Position numbers and translations under genes: made by a program
The notes under the pieces: generated by a model
Database searches by the model: none
What the model was told of the DNA's origin: nothing
The model's input: only the letters and a program-made list of their open reading frames with translations
Assembly (NCBI GenBank): GCA_035910535.1
Contig: JAMHXF010000062.1
Location: 1 to 64,000 of the forward strand
Length of the DNA: 64,000 bases
Source: Archangium_A sp035910535
GTDB lineage: Bacteria > Myxococcota > Myxococcia > Myxococcales > Myxococcaceae
Direction: 5' to 3'
In this document: positions 8,296 to 17,621 of the stretch, piece by piece
How positions within the stretch are numbered: the first letter of the stretch is position 1
How the letters are laid out: every line of letters begins with the position of its first letter

Positions 8296-9957
8296 ATGAG
8301 CGGACCCCGTGAAGTGCGCGCCCCGCGCGGCGCCGAGCTGACCTGCAAAGGCTGGGTGCAGGAAGCCGCGATGCGCATGCTGATGAACAACCTCGATCCC
8401 GACGTGGCCGAGCGCCCGCAGGAGCTCGTCGTGTACGGCGGCACCGGCAAGGCCGCGCGCGACTGGCCCTCGTTCGATCGCATCGTCGCGGCGCTGAAGA
8501 ACCTCGGCGACGACGAAACGCTGATGGTTCAGTCGGGCAAGCCTGTCGGCATCTTCAAGTCGCACGCTGACGCGCCGCGCGTGCTGCTCGCGAACTCGAA
8601 CCTCGTCGGTGAGTGGGCCACGTGGGAGCACTTCCGCGAGCTCGAGCGCAAGGGCCTCATGATGTACGGCCAGATGACGGCCGGCTCGTGGATCTACATC
8701 GGTACGCAGGGAATTCTGCAGGGCACCTACGAGACCTTCGTGCAGGCGGGGCGCACGCACTTCAACTCGGAAGATCTCGCGGGCCGCGTGGTGTTGACGG
8801 GCGGGCTGGGCGGCATGGGTGGCGCGCAGCCGCTCGCGTGCACCATGGCCGGCGGCGTGATGTTGGCGATCGAAGTTGACGCCACGCGCGCGCAGCGTCG
8901 CATCGAAACGAAGTACCTCGACGTGATCGCGAAGGACCTCGACGAGGCGTTGAAGCTCGTCGCTGAAGCGAAGGCCTCGAAGACCGCGAAGTCGGTAGGT
9001 CTCATCGGCAACTGCGCAGACGTGTTGCCCGAATTGGTGCGTCGTGGTTTCGCGCCCGATCTCGTCACCGACCAGACGAGCGCGCACGACCCCCTCGCCG
9101 GCTACATCCCTTCAGGGTTGACGCTCGAGCAGGCCGCTGAACTGCGCAGCTCGAACCCGAAGGAATATGTCGAACGCAGCCACCGCTCGATGGCTGAACA
9201 CGCGCGCGCGATGTTGGCGTTCAAAGAACGCGGCGCTCACGTGTTCGACTACGGCAACAACCTGCGCGCCGGTGCAGTGAAAGGCGGTCTTGCGAACGCC
9301 TACGACTTCCCCGGCTTCGTGCCCGCCTACATCCGCCCGATGTTCTGCCGCGGCGAAGGCCCGTTCCGCTGGGTGGCGTTGTCGGGAGATCCCGCAGACA
9401 TCAAGGTCACCGACGACGCGCTCATGGAGCTCTTCCCCGAAAAGAAGCACATGGTGCGGTGGCTGCGAATGGCCGGCGAGAAGGTGAAGTTCCAGGGGCT
9501 GCCGGCGCGCATCTGCTGGCTCGGCTACGGCGAGCGGCATCGCGCGGGCCTGCTGTTCAACGAGCTCGTGCGCACCGGCAAGGTGAAGGCGCCGATCGTC
9601 ATCGGGCGAGATCACCTCGACTGCGGCTCGGTCGCCTCGCCCAACCGGGAAACCGAGGCGATGAAAGACGGCACCGACGCCGTCGCAGACTGGCCGATCC
9701 TCAACGCGATGATCAACGCGGTGAACGGCGCGTCGTGGGTCTCGTTTCACCATGGTGGTGGCGTGGGCATCGGCTACTCGCTGCACGCCGGCCAGGTGAT
9801 CGTCGCCGACGGCACTGAGGCTGCCGCGCGCCGCATCGAGCGCACACTGCAGTCTGACCCCGGCATGGGCGTCATTCGTCACGTCGACGCGGGCTACGAC
9901 GAGGCCATCGCCGCGGCCAACGAGCGCGGCGTGAAGATCCCCGGCGTGACGGTGTGA
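8296..9957 (+). CDS. hutU: Urocanate hydratase
   Basis: Second enzyme of histidine degradation: converts urocanate to 4-imidazolone-5-propanoate using tightly bound NAD+. The 553-residue length is typical. Visible hallmarks are the glycine-rich NAD-binding block GGLGGMGGAQPLA, the segment YGNNLRAGA, and the active-site CGSVASPNRETEAM. The highly conserved end includes SFHHGGGVGIGYSLHAGQV. The ATG at 8296 follows a short leader after the divergent membrane-protein gene. Its stop overlaps the hutI start (GTGTGA at 9954). The first and last hut genes (hutH, hutG) are not in this window. Confidence 0.97.
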   Translation: MSGPREVRAPRGAELTCKGWVQEAAMRMLMNNLDPDVAERPQELVVYGGTGKAARDWPSFDRIVAALKNLGDDETLMVQSGKPVGIFKSHADAPRVLLANSNLVGEWATWEHFRELERKGLMMYGQMTAGSWIYIGTQGILQGTYETFVQAGRTHFNSEDLAGRVVLTGGLGGMGGAQPLACTMAGGVMLAIEVDATRAQRRIETKYLDVIAKDLDEALKLVAEAKASKTAKSVGLIGNCADVLPELVRRGFAPDLVTDQTSAHDPLAGYIPSGLTLEQAAELRSSNPKEYVERSHRSMAEHARAMLAFKERGAHVFDYGNNLRAGAVKGGLANAYDFPGFVPAYIRPMFCRGEGPFRWVALSGDPADIKVTDDALMELFPEKKHMVRWLRMAGEKVKFQGLPARICWLGYGERHRAGLLFNELVRTGKVKAPIVIGRDHLDCGSVASPNRETEAMKDGTDAVADWPILNAMINAVNGASWVSFHHGGGVGIGYSLHAGQVIVADGTEAAARRIERTLQSDPGMGVIRHVDAGYDEAIAAANERGVKIPGVTV

Positions 9958-11168
9958 GCTTCGACCTTCTCATTCGTGGCGCGTCTGAGGTGTTGACCTG
10001 CACCGGCGACGGCACCGCCGAGTCGATGCTGGCGCCCATCAAGCGAGGCTGCGTCGGCATTCGTGACGGCCGCGTCGCGTGGCTGGGCACGGCGCCAACC
10101 GAAGAGGCCGCGCTGGAGATCGACGCGCGCGGAGGCTTCGTCGGCCCGGGCTTCGTCGATTGCCACACGCACGTGGTGTTCGCCGGAGATCGCTCCGAAG
10201 AGTTCGAGCAGCGAACCCAGGGCCGCACTTACCTGGAGATCGCCGCCGCTGGCGGTGGCATCGCCCGCACCGTCACCGCCACGCGCGCCGCGAGTGAAGA
10301 CCAGCTCTTCAAGCTCGCCCTGCCCCGCCTCGAGCGGCTGTTGCGCCACGGCGTGACGACCGCCGAAGTGAAGAGCGGCTACGGGCTCGACGTGGAGTCG
10401 GAGCTGCGCATGCTGCGCGTCGTTCGCCGGCTCGGCGAGCAGCAGCCGATTTCTCTGGTCGGCACATTGCTCGCGCTCCACGCGATCCCTCCGGAGTTCA
10501 AGAGCGATCGCGCCGGTTGGGTGAAGCTGGTGATCGACGAGTTGATTCCGCGCGTCGCAGCTGAAGGGCTCGCGCGCTTCAATGACGTGTTCGTCGAACA
10601 GACCGCCTTCACGCACGACGAGGCGCGCGCGGCGTTGGAAGCGGGCCTGCGTCACGGGCTCAAGCCGCGCCTCCATGTGGATCAAATGACGGCGAATGGC
10701 GGCGCGCAGTTGGCGGCGTCGCTCGGCGCGGTGACTGCAGATCACCTCGAGCAGATCTCGCCCGAAGGTATCGCGGCCCTCGCGCGCGCGGGCACCATCG
10801 CGGTCTTCGCGCCGACGTCGACGTTGTTCGCCAAAGCGCGGCCCTTCGCGCCGGGTCGTGCGCTCCGTGACGCGGGCGTGCGCGTGGCGCTGTGCACCAA
10901 CTGCAACCCCGGCAGCTCGCACAGTGAAAACGTGTTCCTCGCGATCGGCCTCGCGTGCGTCGAGAACGGCCTGACGCCAGCAGAGGCGTACCTGGGCTTC
11001 ACGCGCTTCGGCGCCGACGCCATCGCCGACTCTCAGCTGGGTCGACTGCAGGTCGGCGCGCCGGCAGACCTCGTCATCTTCAACGCCGAGAGCTACCGCT
11101 CGTTGCCGTACCACTTCGCGATGAACGACGTGGCGCACGTGGTGAAATCCGGACAGCCCGTCTTCTAG
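9954..11168 (+). CDS. hutI: Imidazolonepropionase
   Basis: Third step of histidine degradation: hydrolyses 4-imidazolone-5-propanoate to N-formimino-L-glutamate. This 404-residue amidohydrolase has the metal-binding DCHTHVVF motif (HxH, about residue 64), the second-shell HVDQM and ADHLEQI segments, and a CTNCNPGS block near the end where the family usually has the catalytic Asp-Asn-Pro-Gly. The GTG start at 9954 is inside the hutU stop region, giving tight coupling. The 37-bp gap before the next gene contains no obvious terminator. Confidence 0.96.
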   Translation: MSFDLLIRGASEVLTCTGDGTAESMLAPIKRGCVGIRDGRVAWLGTAPTEEAALEIDARGGFVGPGFVDCHTHVVFAGDRSEEFEQRTQGRTYLEIAAAGGGIARTVTATRAASEDQLFKLALPRLERLLRHGVTTAEVKSGYGLDVESELRMLRVVRRLGEQQPISLVGTLLALHAIPPEFKSDRAGWVKLVIDELIPRVAAEGLARFNDVFVEQTAFTHDEARAALEAGLRHGLKPRLHVDQMTANGGAQLAASLGAVTADHLEQISPEGIAALARAGTIAVFAPTSTLFAKARPFAPGRALRDAGVRVALCTNCNPGSSHSENVFLAIGLACVENGLTPAEAYLGFTRFGADAIADSQLGRLQVGAPADLVIFNAESYRSLPYHFAMNDVAHVVKSGQPVF

Positions 11169-11205
11169 AAATCACGCGCGGCGGGCGGTAAAAGCTCCCG
11201 CATCG

Positions 11206-11919
11206 ATGTGCCGGATCTTCGCTGTCCGATCTACGACCCCGCTCAGTGTTCGCCCTGCGTTCGATCGCCTGCGTCAGCTCGCGGCCGAACACAAAGACGG
11301 CTGGGGTATCGCCACCTTCCGTGAAACCGGTCGCGCGCATGAACGCCGCGTCGACTCTGCCGCGAGCTGTCTGCGCTTCGACGAGTTCGGCCACGAGCAG
11401 ACCCAGTCGATGCTGGTGCACATTCGCCTCGCGTCGGTCGGCACGATTCACGAGCGCAACAACCACCCGTTCTGCGCCGGGCCGTGGGTCTTCATGCACA
11501 ACGGAACGCTCAAGAACTTCGAGAAGGTGCGCGCGCAGTTCGAGGCGGAGATCGACCCCGGGTTCCGCGCCGAAATGACTGGCGAGACCGACTCTGAACG
11601 GTGCTTCGCGCTCTTCCGCACGTTCCTCGGCGAGAGCGACGACGTCGAAGGCGCGCTGACAAAGACCTTCCGCACCGCCGCGGCGATCTGCGACGACGAC
11701 AGCGAAGGCAAGCGTTCGGCGATGAACTTTCTGGTCAGCGACGGCCGTCGCTTCTTCGCAACACGGCGCGATCGAACGCTCTTCGCGGCCACCACGCCCA
11801 CGCTCGCCGCCATCGCCAGCGAAGCGCTGTTGCCCGACGTGGAGTGGCTCGAGGTACCGCAAGACACGCTCGTCACCATCGACGAGCAGCTCACGTTGAA
11901 CATGAGACCTCTCTCGTGA
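11206..11919 (+). CDS. Class II glutamine amidotransferase domain protein
   Basis: 237-residue stand-alone Ntn-type glutaminase domain. The nucleophile is Cys2 (MCRIFAVRS), exposed after removal of Met1. Further active-site features are HKDGWGIATF, HIRLASVGTIHERNNHPF and MHNGTL, as in the YafJ/DUF2137-like and GATase_4 families, and TDSERCFALF follows. No synthase domain is attached, so the ammonia acceptor is unknown. It lies 37 bp after hutI, and its TGA overlaps the GTG of the next gene. A role in histidine catabolism is not implied by sequence. Confidence 0.85.
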   Translation: MCRIFAVRSTTPLSVRPAFDRLRQLAAEHKDGWGIATFRETGRAHERRVDSAASCLRFDEFGHEQTQSMLVHIRLASVGTIHERNNHPFCAGPWVFMHNGTLKNFEKVRAQFEAEIDPGFRAEMTGETDSERCFALFRTFLGESDDVEGALTKTFRTAAAICDDDSEGKRSAMNFLVSDGRRFFATRRDRTLFAATTPTLAAIASEALLPDVEWLEVPQDTLVTIDEQLTLNMRPLS

Positions 11920-12797
11920 AGCCGGCTGACCTGAACGTCGCGCACCACTTCGTTCAGTTGCGCACGCTGCGCATGCACTACGTCGAGGCGGGTTCCGGGC
12001 CGCTCGTGGTGTTGCTGCACGGCTTCCCCGAGAACTGGTGGTCGTGGCGGTACCAGCTTCAGTCGCTCGTCGACGCCGGCTTCCGCGTCGTGGCGCCGGA
12101 CCTGCGCGGCTACGGTGAAACCGACAAGCACGGCCCGTACGATCTCGACACCATCTCCGACGACGTGTGCCAGCTCATCGCGTCACTGCACGAGGGCAAG
12201 GTGAAGATCGTCGGCCACGACTGGGGCGGCGCCGTCGCGTGGCACCTCGCCTCGAAGCGCCCCGAGTTCTGCGAGCGCCTGACGGTGATGAACTGCCCGC
12301 ACCCGTCGATCTTCCGCGCGGCGATCATCAACAAACCGTCGTGGGCGCAGCTCAAGAAGAGCTGGTACTTCTTCTTCTTTCAGCTCCCGCTATTGCCGGA
12401 GTGGCTGCTCACGCGCCGCGACGCGCAGGGCACCGTGCGCACCATCAAGGGCTCGTCGATCGATCGGTCGCACTTCTCTGCTGACGAGATGCGGCCCTTC
12501 CGCGAAGGCATTCAGCGCCCCGGCGCCGCGTCAGCGATGATCGGTTGGTATCGCCACGCCGTGCGCGACGGCTTCACCAACCCGTTCAACCCGCCGACCT
12601 ACGAGACCATCGACGTCGACACGCTGCTGGTGTGGGGCATGAAAGATCCCGCGCTCGGCTACGCGGAGCTGGTGCCGGGCACGGAGCGCCACGTGCCGAA
12701 GTTGAAGATCGCTCAGATCCCCGACTGTGGGCACTTCGTGCAGGCCGAGCGGCCCGAGCTCGTGAACCCCGCGCTCATCGCTTTTCTGCGCGCGTAA
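11916..12797 (+). CDS. Alpha/beta hydrolase, epoxide-hydrolase type
   Basis: 293 residues. The oxyanion motif HGFPENWWSWRYQL, the nucleophile elbow VGHDWGGAVAWH with Asp as nucleophile, and the late CGHFVQAERPELV with catalytic His match soluble epoxide hydrolases and related haloalkane dehalogenases. The HGxP plus GHDWGG combination favours epoxide hydrolase. The cap domain contains the hydrophobic YFFFFQLPLLPEWLL. The GTG start at 11916 overlaps the previous stop (GTGA). The 3' end overlaps the convergent tsaE gene by 23 bp. The natural substrate cannot be inferred. Confidence 0.85.
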   Translation: MKPADLNVAHHFVQLRTLRMHYVEAGSGPLVVLLHGFPENWWSWRYQLQSLVDAGFRVVAPDLRGYGETDKHGPYDLDTISDDVCQLIASLHEGKVKIVGHDWGGAVAWHLASKRPEFCERLTVMNCPHPSIFRAAIINKPSWAQLKKSWYFFFFQLPLLPEWLLTRRDAQGTVRTIKGSSIDRSHFSADEMRPFREGIQRPGAASAMIGWYRHAVRDGFTNPFNPPTYETIDVDTLLVWGMKDPALGYAELVPGTERHVPKLKIAQIPDCGHFVQAERPELVNPALIAFLRA

Positions 12798-13254
12798 GCC
12801 AGCGCTCGAGCAGCCCCGCGCCGCGAGGCCCGGTCGTCGTCACGTGAATGGCCCGCGTGTCAGGCGTGTCGACCTCCAGCCGGAGTTTGAGCGCGTCTTC
12901 AGGCACCGCACCGGGAATGTGCTCGACCCACTCCACGAGAAACGCGGCGTCGTTCGCGTCGAGCAGATCGAAGTAGCCCGTCGCGTAGAGATCGTCTTCT
13001 GACGTGAGCCGATACAGATCTGCGTGGTGCAGCGGCAGCCGGCCCCGGTAGCTCTGAACGATCGAATACGTCGGCGACGAGACGTCATCGAGCGGCACGC
13101 CGGCCCCGTCGGCTACGCCGCGCGAAAACAACGTCTTGCCTGCGCCGAGCTGTCCAGAGAGACCGACGAAATCGTTCACCGCGAGCACTTCACCCAGCGC
13201 GCGCCCGAGCGCGAACGTCTCGTCAGCCGACGCGGAGCGGATCAGCGATCCCAC
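12775..13254 (-). CDS. tsaE: tRNA threonylcarbamoyladenosine biosynthesis ATPase TsaE
   Basis: P-loop ATPase that works with TsaD/TsaB in forming t6A37 of ANN-decoding tRNAs. It has 159 residues, the usual length. Walker A is GQLGAGKTLFSRG (about residues 34-46), followed by the conserved SSPTYSIVQSY and HHADLYRL segments and a Walker-B-like FLVEWVE. It is the last gene of the long minus-strand run; its start lies 13 bp inside the 3' end of nnr, the usual neighbour of tsaE in many bacteria. Confidence 0.94.
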   Translation of the reverse strand: MGSLIRSASADETFALGRALGEVLAVNDFVGLSGQLGAGKTLFSRGVADGAGVPLDDVSSPTYSIVQSYRGRLPLHHADLYRLTSEDDLYATGYFDLLDANDAAFLVEWVEHIPGAVPEDALKLRLEVDTPDTRAIHVTTTGPRGAGLLERWLTRAEKR

Positions 13255-14741
13255 AGCCGCCAGACCTCCGTGAGCCCGTCGATGAGATCCGACGCGATGA
13301 GCCCGAGCTCGCCACGTTTCTCACGCAGCAGATCGCCCGCGAGCCCGTGAGCCCACACACCGGTGATGGCCGCGTCGGGAGGCGTCAGGCCTTGCGCCAA
13401 CAACGCGCCGAGCAGCCCCGAGAGCACGTCTCCGCTGCCGCCCGTCGCCATGCCGGGGTTGCCGGTGGGGTTCACGAAGACCGTGCCGTCGTCGCGCGCG
13501 ATGAGCGACCGCGCGCCTTTGAGCACGAGCACGATCTGGTGCTGCCTCGCGAACGTGCGCGCGAGGTTGACGCGATCTCGCTGCACTTCGGCTGACGTCA
13601 CGCCGAGCAGCCGCGCCATTTCACCGGGGTGCGGCGTCAGCACGAGCTCACTCTTGGCGCGCTCGATGAGCTCGAGGTGGCCTGCGATCGAATTGAGCGC
13701 GTCGGCGTCGAGCACGCACGGGCACGTCAACTCTTCGAGGAGCGCACCGAGCAAGGTGTGCGTGTCGTCGTCGCGCGCGATGCCGGGGCCGATCACGACC
13801 GCGTCTTTGCCTTCGGCTACCTCGAGCAGCGCGTTCAGATCTCTCAGCCCGAGCGCACCTTCGGCGGGCAGCTCGACGCCCATCAACTCAGGCGCGTGAC
13901 GGAGCACGCCGTCGAGCGCGTCAGCCCGCGTGGCGACGGTCACCAGCCCAGCCCCGCTCCGCAACGCAGCGAGCCCCGAGAGCGCGGCGGCGCCCGACTT
14001 GCCTCGACTGCCGGCGACGACCAGCACGTGCCCGTAGGTGCCTTTGTGCGTGTCGCTGCGTCTCTTCGGAATGCGCGTGCGCACGTCGGCGTCTTCGACG
14101 AACTGCACCGACGGGCCACTCAGCAGCGACTCAGCGCTCGCAGGAATGCCGATGTCGACGAGCTCGATGCGGCCAGAACGCGACACGCCCGGCTCGATGA
14201 CCTGACCAACCTTCAAGTACCCGAAGCTCAAGGTGAGATCCGCGGTGACGCCCGGCGACTTCACTTCGCCCACGTCACTGTCGAGGCCCGATGGCAGATC
14301 TGCGGCGATCACCTTCGCGCCGTTCGATCTCCAGCGCTCGATGCGAGAGATCGCCTCGGCCATCGCACCTTCAGGCGCGCGGCTCAGGCCCGTACCGAGC
14401 AGCGCGTCGATGACGACGTCGTCAGGCCCGGCGTCGATGGTGATCGCCGTCGGCGACACGCGCGCGAAGTTCGTCGCGGCGTCACCCTTCAACTTCGTCG
14501 AGTCACCGACGAGCTCGACGAAGACCTGCCGCTTTGCCTCGGTCAACAGCCGCGCGACGACGAAGCCATCGCCCCCGTTGTTGCCCGGGCCGCAGAGCAC
14601 GAAGAACCGCGCGTCAGCGCTCGCCTCACGCAGCGCGGCCTTCGCCAACGCCTCGCCGGCGACCTCCATCAACTCCAGCCCGGGCTTGCCCGAGCCAGCG
14701 TCGACCGTGCGCATCTCCGCAGCGGTGAGCGCGCGCTTCAT
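13242..14741 (-). CDS. nnr: Bifunctional NAD(P)H-hydrate epimerase / ADP-dependent dehydratase
   Basis: Repairs the hydrated forms of NADH and NADPH. This 499-residue fusion has an N-terminal epimerase domain (YjeF_N, about 1-215; CGPGNNGGDGFVVARLL and DALLGTGL). The C-terminal ribokinase-like dehydratase domain (about 225-499) contains VVAGSRGKSGAAALSGLAALRSGAG, LTPHPGEMARLLG and the catalytic GGSGDVLSG. Both halves look intact. The ATG at 14741 overlaps the pdxJ stop (ATGA), and the gene overlaps tsaE downstream, so all three are probably co-translated. Confidence 0.95.
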   Translation of the reverse strand: MKRALTAAEMRTVDAGSGKPGLELMEVAGEALAKAALREASADARFFVLCGPGNNGGDGFVVARLLTEAKRQVFVELVGDSTKLKGDAATNFARVSPTAITIDAGPDDVVIDALLGTGLSRAPEGAMAEAISRIERWRSNGAKVIAADLPSGLDSDVGEVKSPGVTADLTLSFGYLKVGQVIEPGVSRSGRIELVDIGIPASAESLLSGPSVQFVEDADVRTRIPKRRSDTHKGTYGHVLVVAGSRGKSGAAALSGLAALRSGAGLVTVATRADALDGVLRHAPELMGVELPAEGALGLRDLNALLEVAEGKDAVVIGPGIARDDDTHTLLGALLEELTCPCVLDADALNSIAGHLELIERAKSELVLTPHPGEMARLLGVTSAEVQRDRVNLARTFARQHQIVLVLKGARSLIARDDGTVFVNPTGNPGMATGGSGDVLSGLLGALLAQGLTPPDAAITGVWAHGLAGDLLREKRGELGLIASDLIDGLTEVWRLWDR

Positions 14742-15460
14742 GGGTTCCTCAGGATCTCCACCATCTCGCGAACGGCGCGGTCGAAGCCGACCATCACCGC
14801 GCGCGCGACGATGGAGTGACCGATGTTGAGCTCGTCGATCTCCGGCAGCTTCGCGATGGCGCGCACGTTTTCGTAGTGCAGCCCGTGGCCCGCCGCGCAG
14901 CCGAGGCCGAGCTTCCCCGCAGCCTTCGCCGCGTCGACGATGCGGTTGAACTCCCGCTGGCGATCTTTCTCGCTGCGCGCTTCGCAGTAGCGACCGGTGT
15001 GCAGCTCGATGCGATCCGCGCTGACCTTGTGCGAGGCCTTCACCTGGTCGACGTCGGGGTCGATGAAGAGCGAAACGAGGATGTCTCCGTCTTTGAGGTT
15101 CTTGACGATCTTCCCCACCGCGTCGCGCTGGGCGTTCACGTCGAGCCCACCTTCGGTCGTCACCTCTTCACGGCGCTCCGGCACCAGCGTGACCATGTCG
15201 GGCTTGTGCTCGTAGGCCATCTTCACCATCTCCTGCGTGGCGGCCATCTCGAGGTTCAACATGGTCTGCACCGTCTGGCGCAGCACGCGGAGATCGCGCT
15301 CCTGAATGTGGCGGCGGTCTTCGCGCAGATGAATCGTGATCTGTCCGGCGCCCGCGAGCTCAGCCATCGACGCGGCGACGACGGGGTCGGGGTACGTGGT
15401 GCGGCGCGCTTGCCGCAAGGTTGCGACGTGATCGACGTTCACTCCGAGGCGCTGGGGCAT
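14738..15460 (-). CDS. pdxJ: Pyridoxine 5'-phosphate synthase
   Basis: Condenses 1-deoxy-D-xylulose 5-phosphate with 3-amino-2-oxopropyl phosphate in the DXP-dependent route to vitamin B6. The TIM barrel of 240 residues begins MPQRLGVNVDHVATLRQAR, the family's N-terminal signature. It contains ITIHLREDRRHIQ (active-site His and phosphate contacts), TLVPERREEVTTEGGL and the C-terminal NIGHSIVARA. The ATG at 15460 is chosen by the family N-terminus. It is coupled to nnr downstream and lies 31 bp after the hydrolase gene. Confidence 0.96.
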   Translation of the reverse strand: MPQRLGVNVDHVATLRQARRTTYPDPVVAASMAELAGAGQITIHLREDRRHIQERDLRVLRQTVQTMLNLEMAATQEMVKMAYEHKPDMVTLVPERREEVTTEGGLDVNAQRDAVGKIVKNLKDGDILVSLFIDPDVDQVKASHKVSADRIELHTGRYCEARSEKDRQREFNRIVDAAKAAGKLGLGCAAGHGLHYENVRAIAKLPEIDELNIGHSIVARAVMVGFDRAVREMVEILRNP

Positions 15461-15491
15461 GGCGCGTATGTACACCGCGCAGCGTGGCCCG

Positions 15492-16247
15492 CTAGAGAAT
15501 GGTCGCCAACACGTCGGGCGCTTCTTCAGGCACACAGTGGCCGATGCCGGGCAAGACCTCGAGCTGCGCGCCGATGGCCCGCGCGAGCTGCTCACCCTCG
15601 GCCACCGCGACCAGCCGATCGCGCTCGCCCCAGATCGCGCGCCTGGGAATGTTCAGGTCGCGGAGCACCGCGTACGGCAGTCGATACGCACCGAGTGATC
15701 GCAGCGCCTCGAGCATGCCCGCCGAGAAGTCCTTCGCGGCGATGGCCTCTTCGTAGACCGCCAGCTGAGCGTCGTTCATCTTCGCGTCGCCCCAGATCAG
15801 CTGCAGGTACGCGCGCAGCCCCGGGCGCCACACCGGCATCGCGCCGAACCAGCTCATGGCCGCGTCAGCCAGCGGGTTGGCGAGGAGGAACTTGAACTCC
15901 GACGGCAGCCCCAACGCCGGAGCGCTCGCCACCGTCAGCGCGGTCACGCGCGCCGAGACGCGGGTCGTCAGCTCCAACGCGACCACGCCACCGAACGAGT
16001 GACCGAAGACGGAAAACCGCTTCACGCCGCGCGACTCGAGAAACGGGATCAACGCCGAGGCGATCTGCTCGGGCGTCGACGACGCCCACTTCCCCGAGCG
16101 CGCGGTGCGGGGAAGATCGACGGCGATCAACCGCCGCGAACCACGTCGAGCGAACAGCGGGTCGAACACGCGGCTCTGCGCGCCGAGGCCGTGGAGCAGC
16201 AGCAGCGGCTCGCCGTCACCTTCATCGCGAAAAAACAGCTCGCTCAC
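15492..16247 (-). CDS. Alpha/beta hydrolase
   Basis: 251 residues. The oxyanion motif is LLLHGLGAQSRVF, the nucleophile elbow VFGHSFGGVVALEL (Ser nucleophile), and the acid/His region GERDRLVAV...GIGHCVPEEAPDV. The overall shape matches small serine esterases, lipases or C-C hydrolases such as BioH-like proteins; the substrate is unknown. The GTG start at 16247 overlaps the glmM stop (GTGA). It sits between glmM and pdxJ in the housekeeping run, without an evident metabolic link to either. Confidence 0.82.
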   Translation of the reverse strand: MSELFFRDEGDGEPLLLLHGLGAQSRVFDPLFARRGSRRLIAVDLPRTARSGKWASSTPEQIASALIPFLESRGVKRFSVFGHSFGGVVALELTTRVSARVTALTVASAPALGLPSEFKFLLANPLADAAMSWFGAMPVWRPGLRAYLQLIWGDAKMNDAQLAVYEEAIAAKDFSAGMLEALRSLGAYRLPYAVLRDLNIPRRAIWGERDRLVAVAEGEQLARAIGAQLEVLPGIGHCVPEEAPDVLATIL

Positions 16248-17608
16248 GCCAGCGCACGCTTGATGGCGTCACCGATCTCCTCGGCGTGCGCCTTGATCTT
16301 CTTCGCGTCGACGCCTTCGACCAGCACGCGCACCTTGGGCTCCGTACCTGAGTAGCGAACGAGCACACGGCCGTCTTTGCCGAGCTTCTTCTCGACGCTC
16401 GCGATGACTTTGGTCACCGTCGGAAGGTTCGCGAGCTCCCGCTTCTCCTTGACCATCACGTTCAGGAGCGTCTGCGGCACCGGCTCGAAGATCTTCGTCA
16501 GCTCGCTCATCGGCTTGCCGGAGCGACACATCACCGCCAACACCTGCAGCGCAGCCAACGTGCCGTCTCCCGTCGTGGCGTGGTCGAGGAACACGAGGTG
16601 ACCCGACTGCTCGCCACCCAGCGAGTAGCCGTGCTTGCGCATTTCGCTGACGACGTGGCGATCGCCGACCTTGGTGCGCACCACCTTCACGCCCCACTTC
16701 CCCACCGCGCGCTCGAGGCCGATGTTCGACATCACCGTGGCGACGAGCGTCTTCTTCTTGAGCTCTTTGCGCGCGACGAGCTCGCCGGTGCAGATCGCCA
16801 TGATGGCGTCGCCGTCGACGATCTTGCCCTTCTCATCGACGACGATCAGTCGATCAGCGTCTCCGTCGAGCGCGATGCCCAGGTGCGCCTTGTGCTTGAG
16901 CACCTGCTTCGCGAGCTCTTCGGGGTGCAACGCGCCGCAGCCGTCGTTGATGTTCGTACCGTTGGGCTCGACGCCGAGCTCGATCACCTTCGCGCCGAGC
17001 TCACGCAGCGCCGTCGGGGCGACCTTGTAGGCAGCACCGTTGGCGCAATCGACGACCAGCGTGAGCCCCTCCAACGTCAGCTCTCGCGGGAATGACGACT
17101 TCACCATCGCGATGTAGCGCCCGGCCGCGTCGTCGAGACGAATGGCGCGCCCGACGGCCGTGGCGGTGGGCCGCAGTGAGTCGATCGACTTCTCGAAGAT
17201 GAGCTCTTCGATCTTCGACTCGGTCTCGTCGGGCAACTTGTAGCCGTCGCGCCAGAAGAACTTGATGCCGTTGTCCTGGTACGGGTTGTGGCTCGCGGAG
17301 ATCACCGCGCCGGCGTCGGCGCGCATCGAACTGGTGAGGTGCGCGATCGCCGGCGTGGGCAGCGGGCCGACGAACAACACGTCGACGCCCATCGACATGA
17401 CGCCGGCCGAGAGCGCCTGCTCGAGCATGTAACAAGAGAGTCGCGTGTCCTTGCCAATGATGACGCGGTGACGATGCTCGCCGTTGCGAATGAGGTACGC
17501 GAGCGCGCGCCCCAACTGCATGGCGATCTCCGCCGTCATGGGGAACACGTTGGCGACCCCGCGAACTCCGTCGGTGCCGAACAGCTTCGGGTGCGTCTTC
17601 TCTGACAT
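16244..17608 (-). CDS. glmM: Phosphoglucosamine mutase
   Basis: Converts glucosamine 6-phosphate to glucosamine 1-phosphate for UDP-GlcNAc and thus peptidoglycan and LPS. It has 454 residues, standard length. The start KLFGTDGVRGVAN, the phosphoserine loop ISASHNPYQDNG, the metal-binding DGDADRLIVVD and the C-terminal phosphate-binding RYSGTEPKVRVL are all present. ATG 17608 gives the canonical N-terminus. It lies 13 bp after folP, the conserved folP-glmM order of many bacteria, and is coupled to the hydrolase gene downstream. Confidence 0.97.
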   Translation of the reverse strand: MSEKTHPKLFGTDGVRGVANVFPMTAEIAMQLGRALAYLIRNGEHRHRVIIGKDTRLSCYMLEQALSAGVMSMGVDVLFVGPLPTPAIAHLTSSMRADAGAVISASHNPYQDNGIKFFWRDGYKLPDETESKIEELIFEKSIDSLRPTATAVGRAIRLDDAAGRYIAMVKSSFPRELTLEGLTLVVDCANGAAYKVAPTALRELGAKVIELGVEPNGTNINDGCGALHPEELAKQVLKHKAHLGIALDGDADRLIVVDEKGKIVDGDAIMAICTGELVARKELKKKTLVATVMSNIGLERAVGKWGVKVVRTKVGDRHVVSEMRKHGYSLGGEQSGHLVFLDHATTGDGTLAALQVLAVMCRSGKPMSELTKIFEPVPQTLLNVMVKEKRELANLPTVTKVIASVEKKLGKDGRVLVRYSGTEPKVRVLVEGVDAKKIKAHAEEIGDAIKRALA

Positions 17609-17621
17609 GGGGCCGCGGTGT

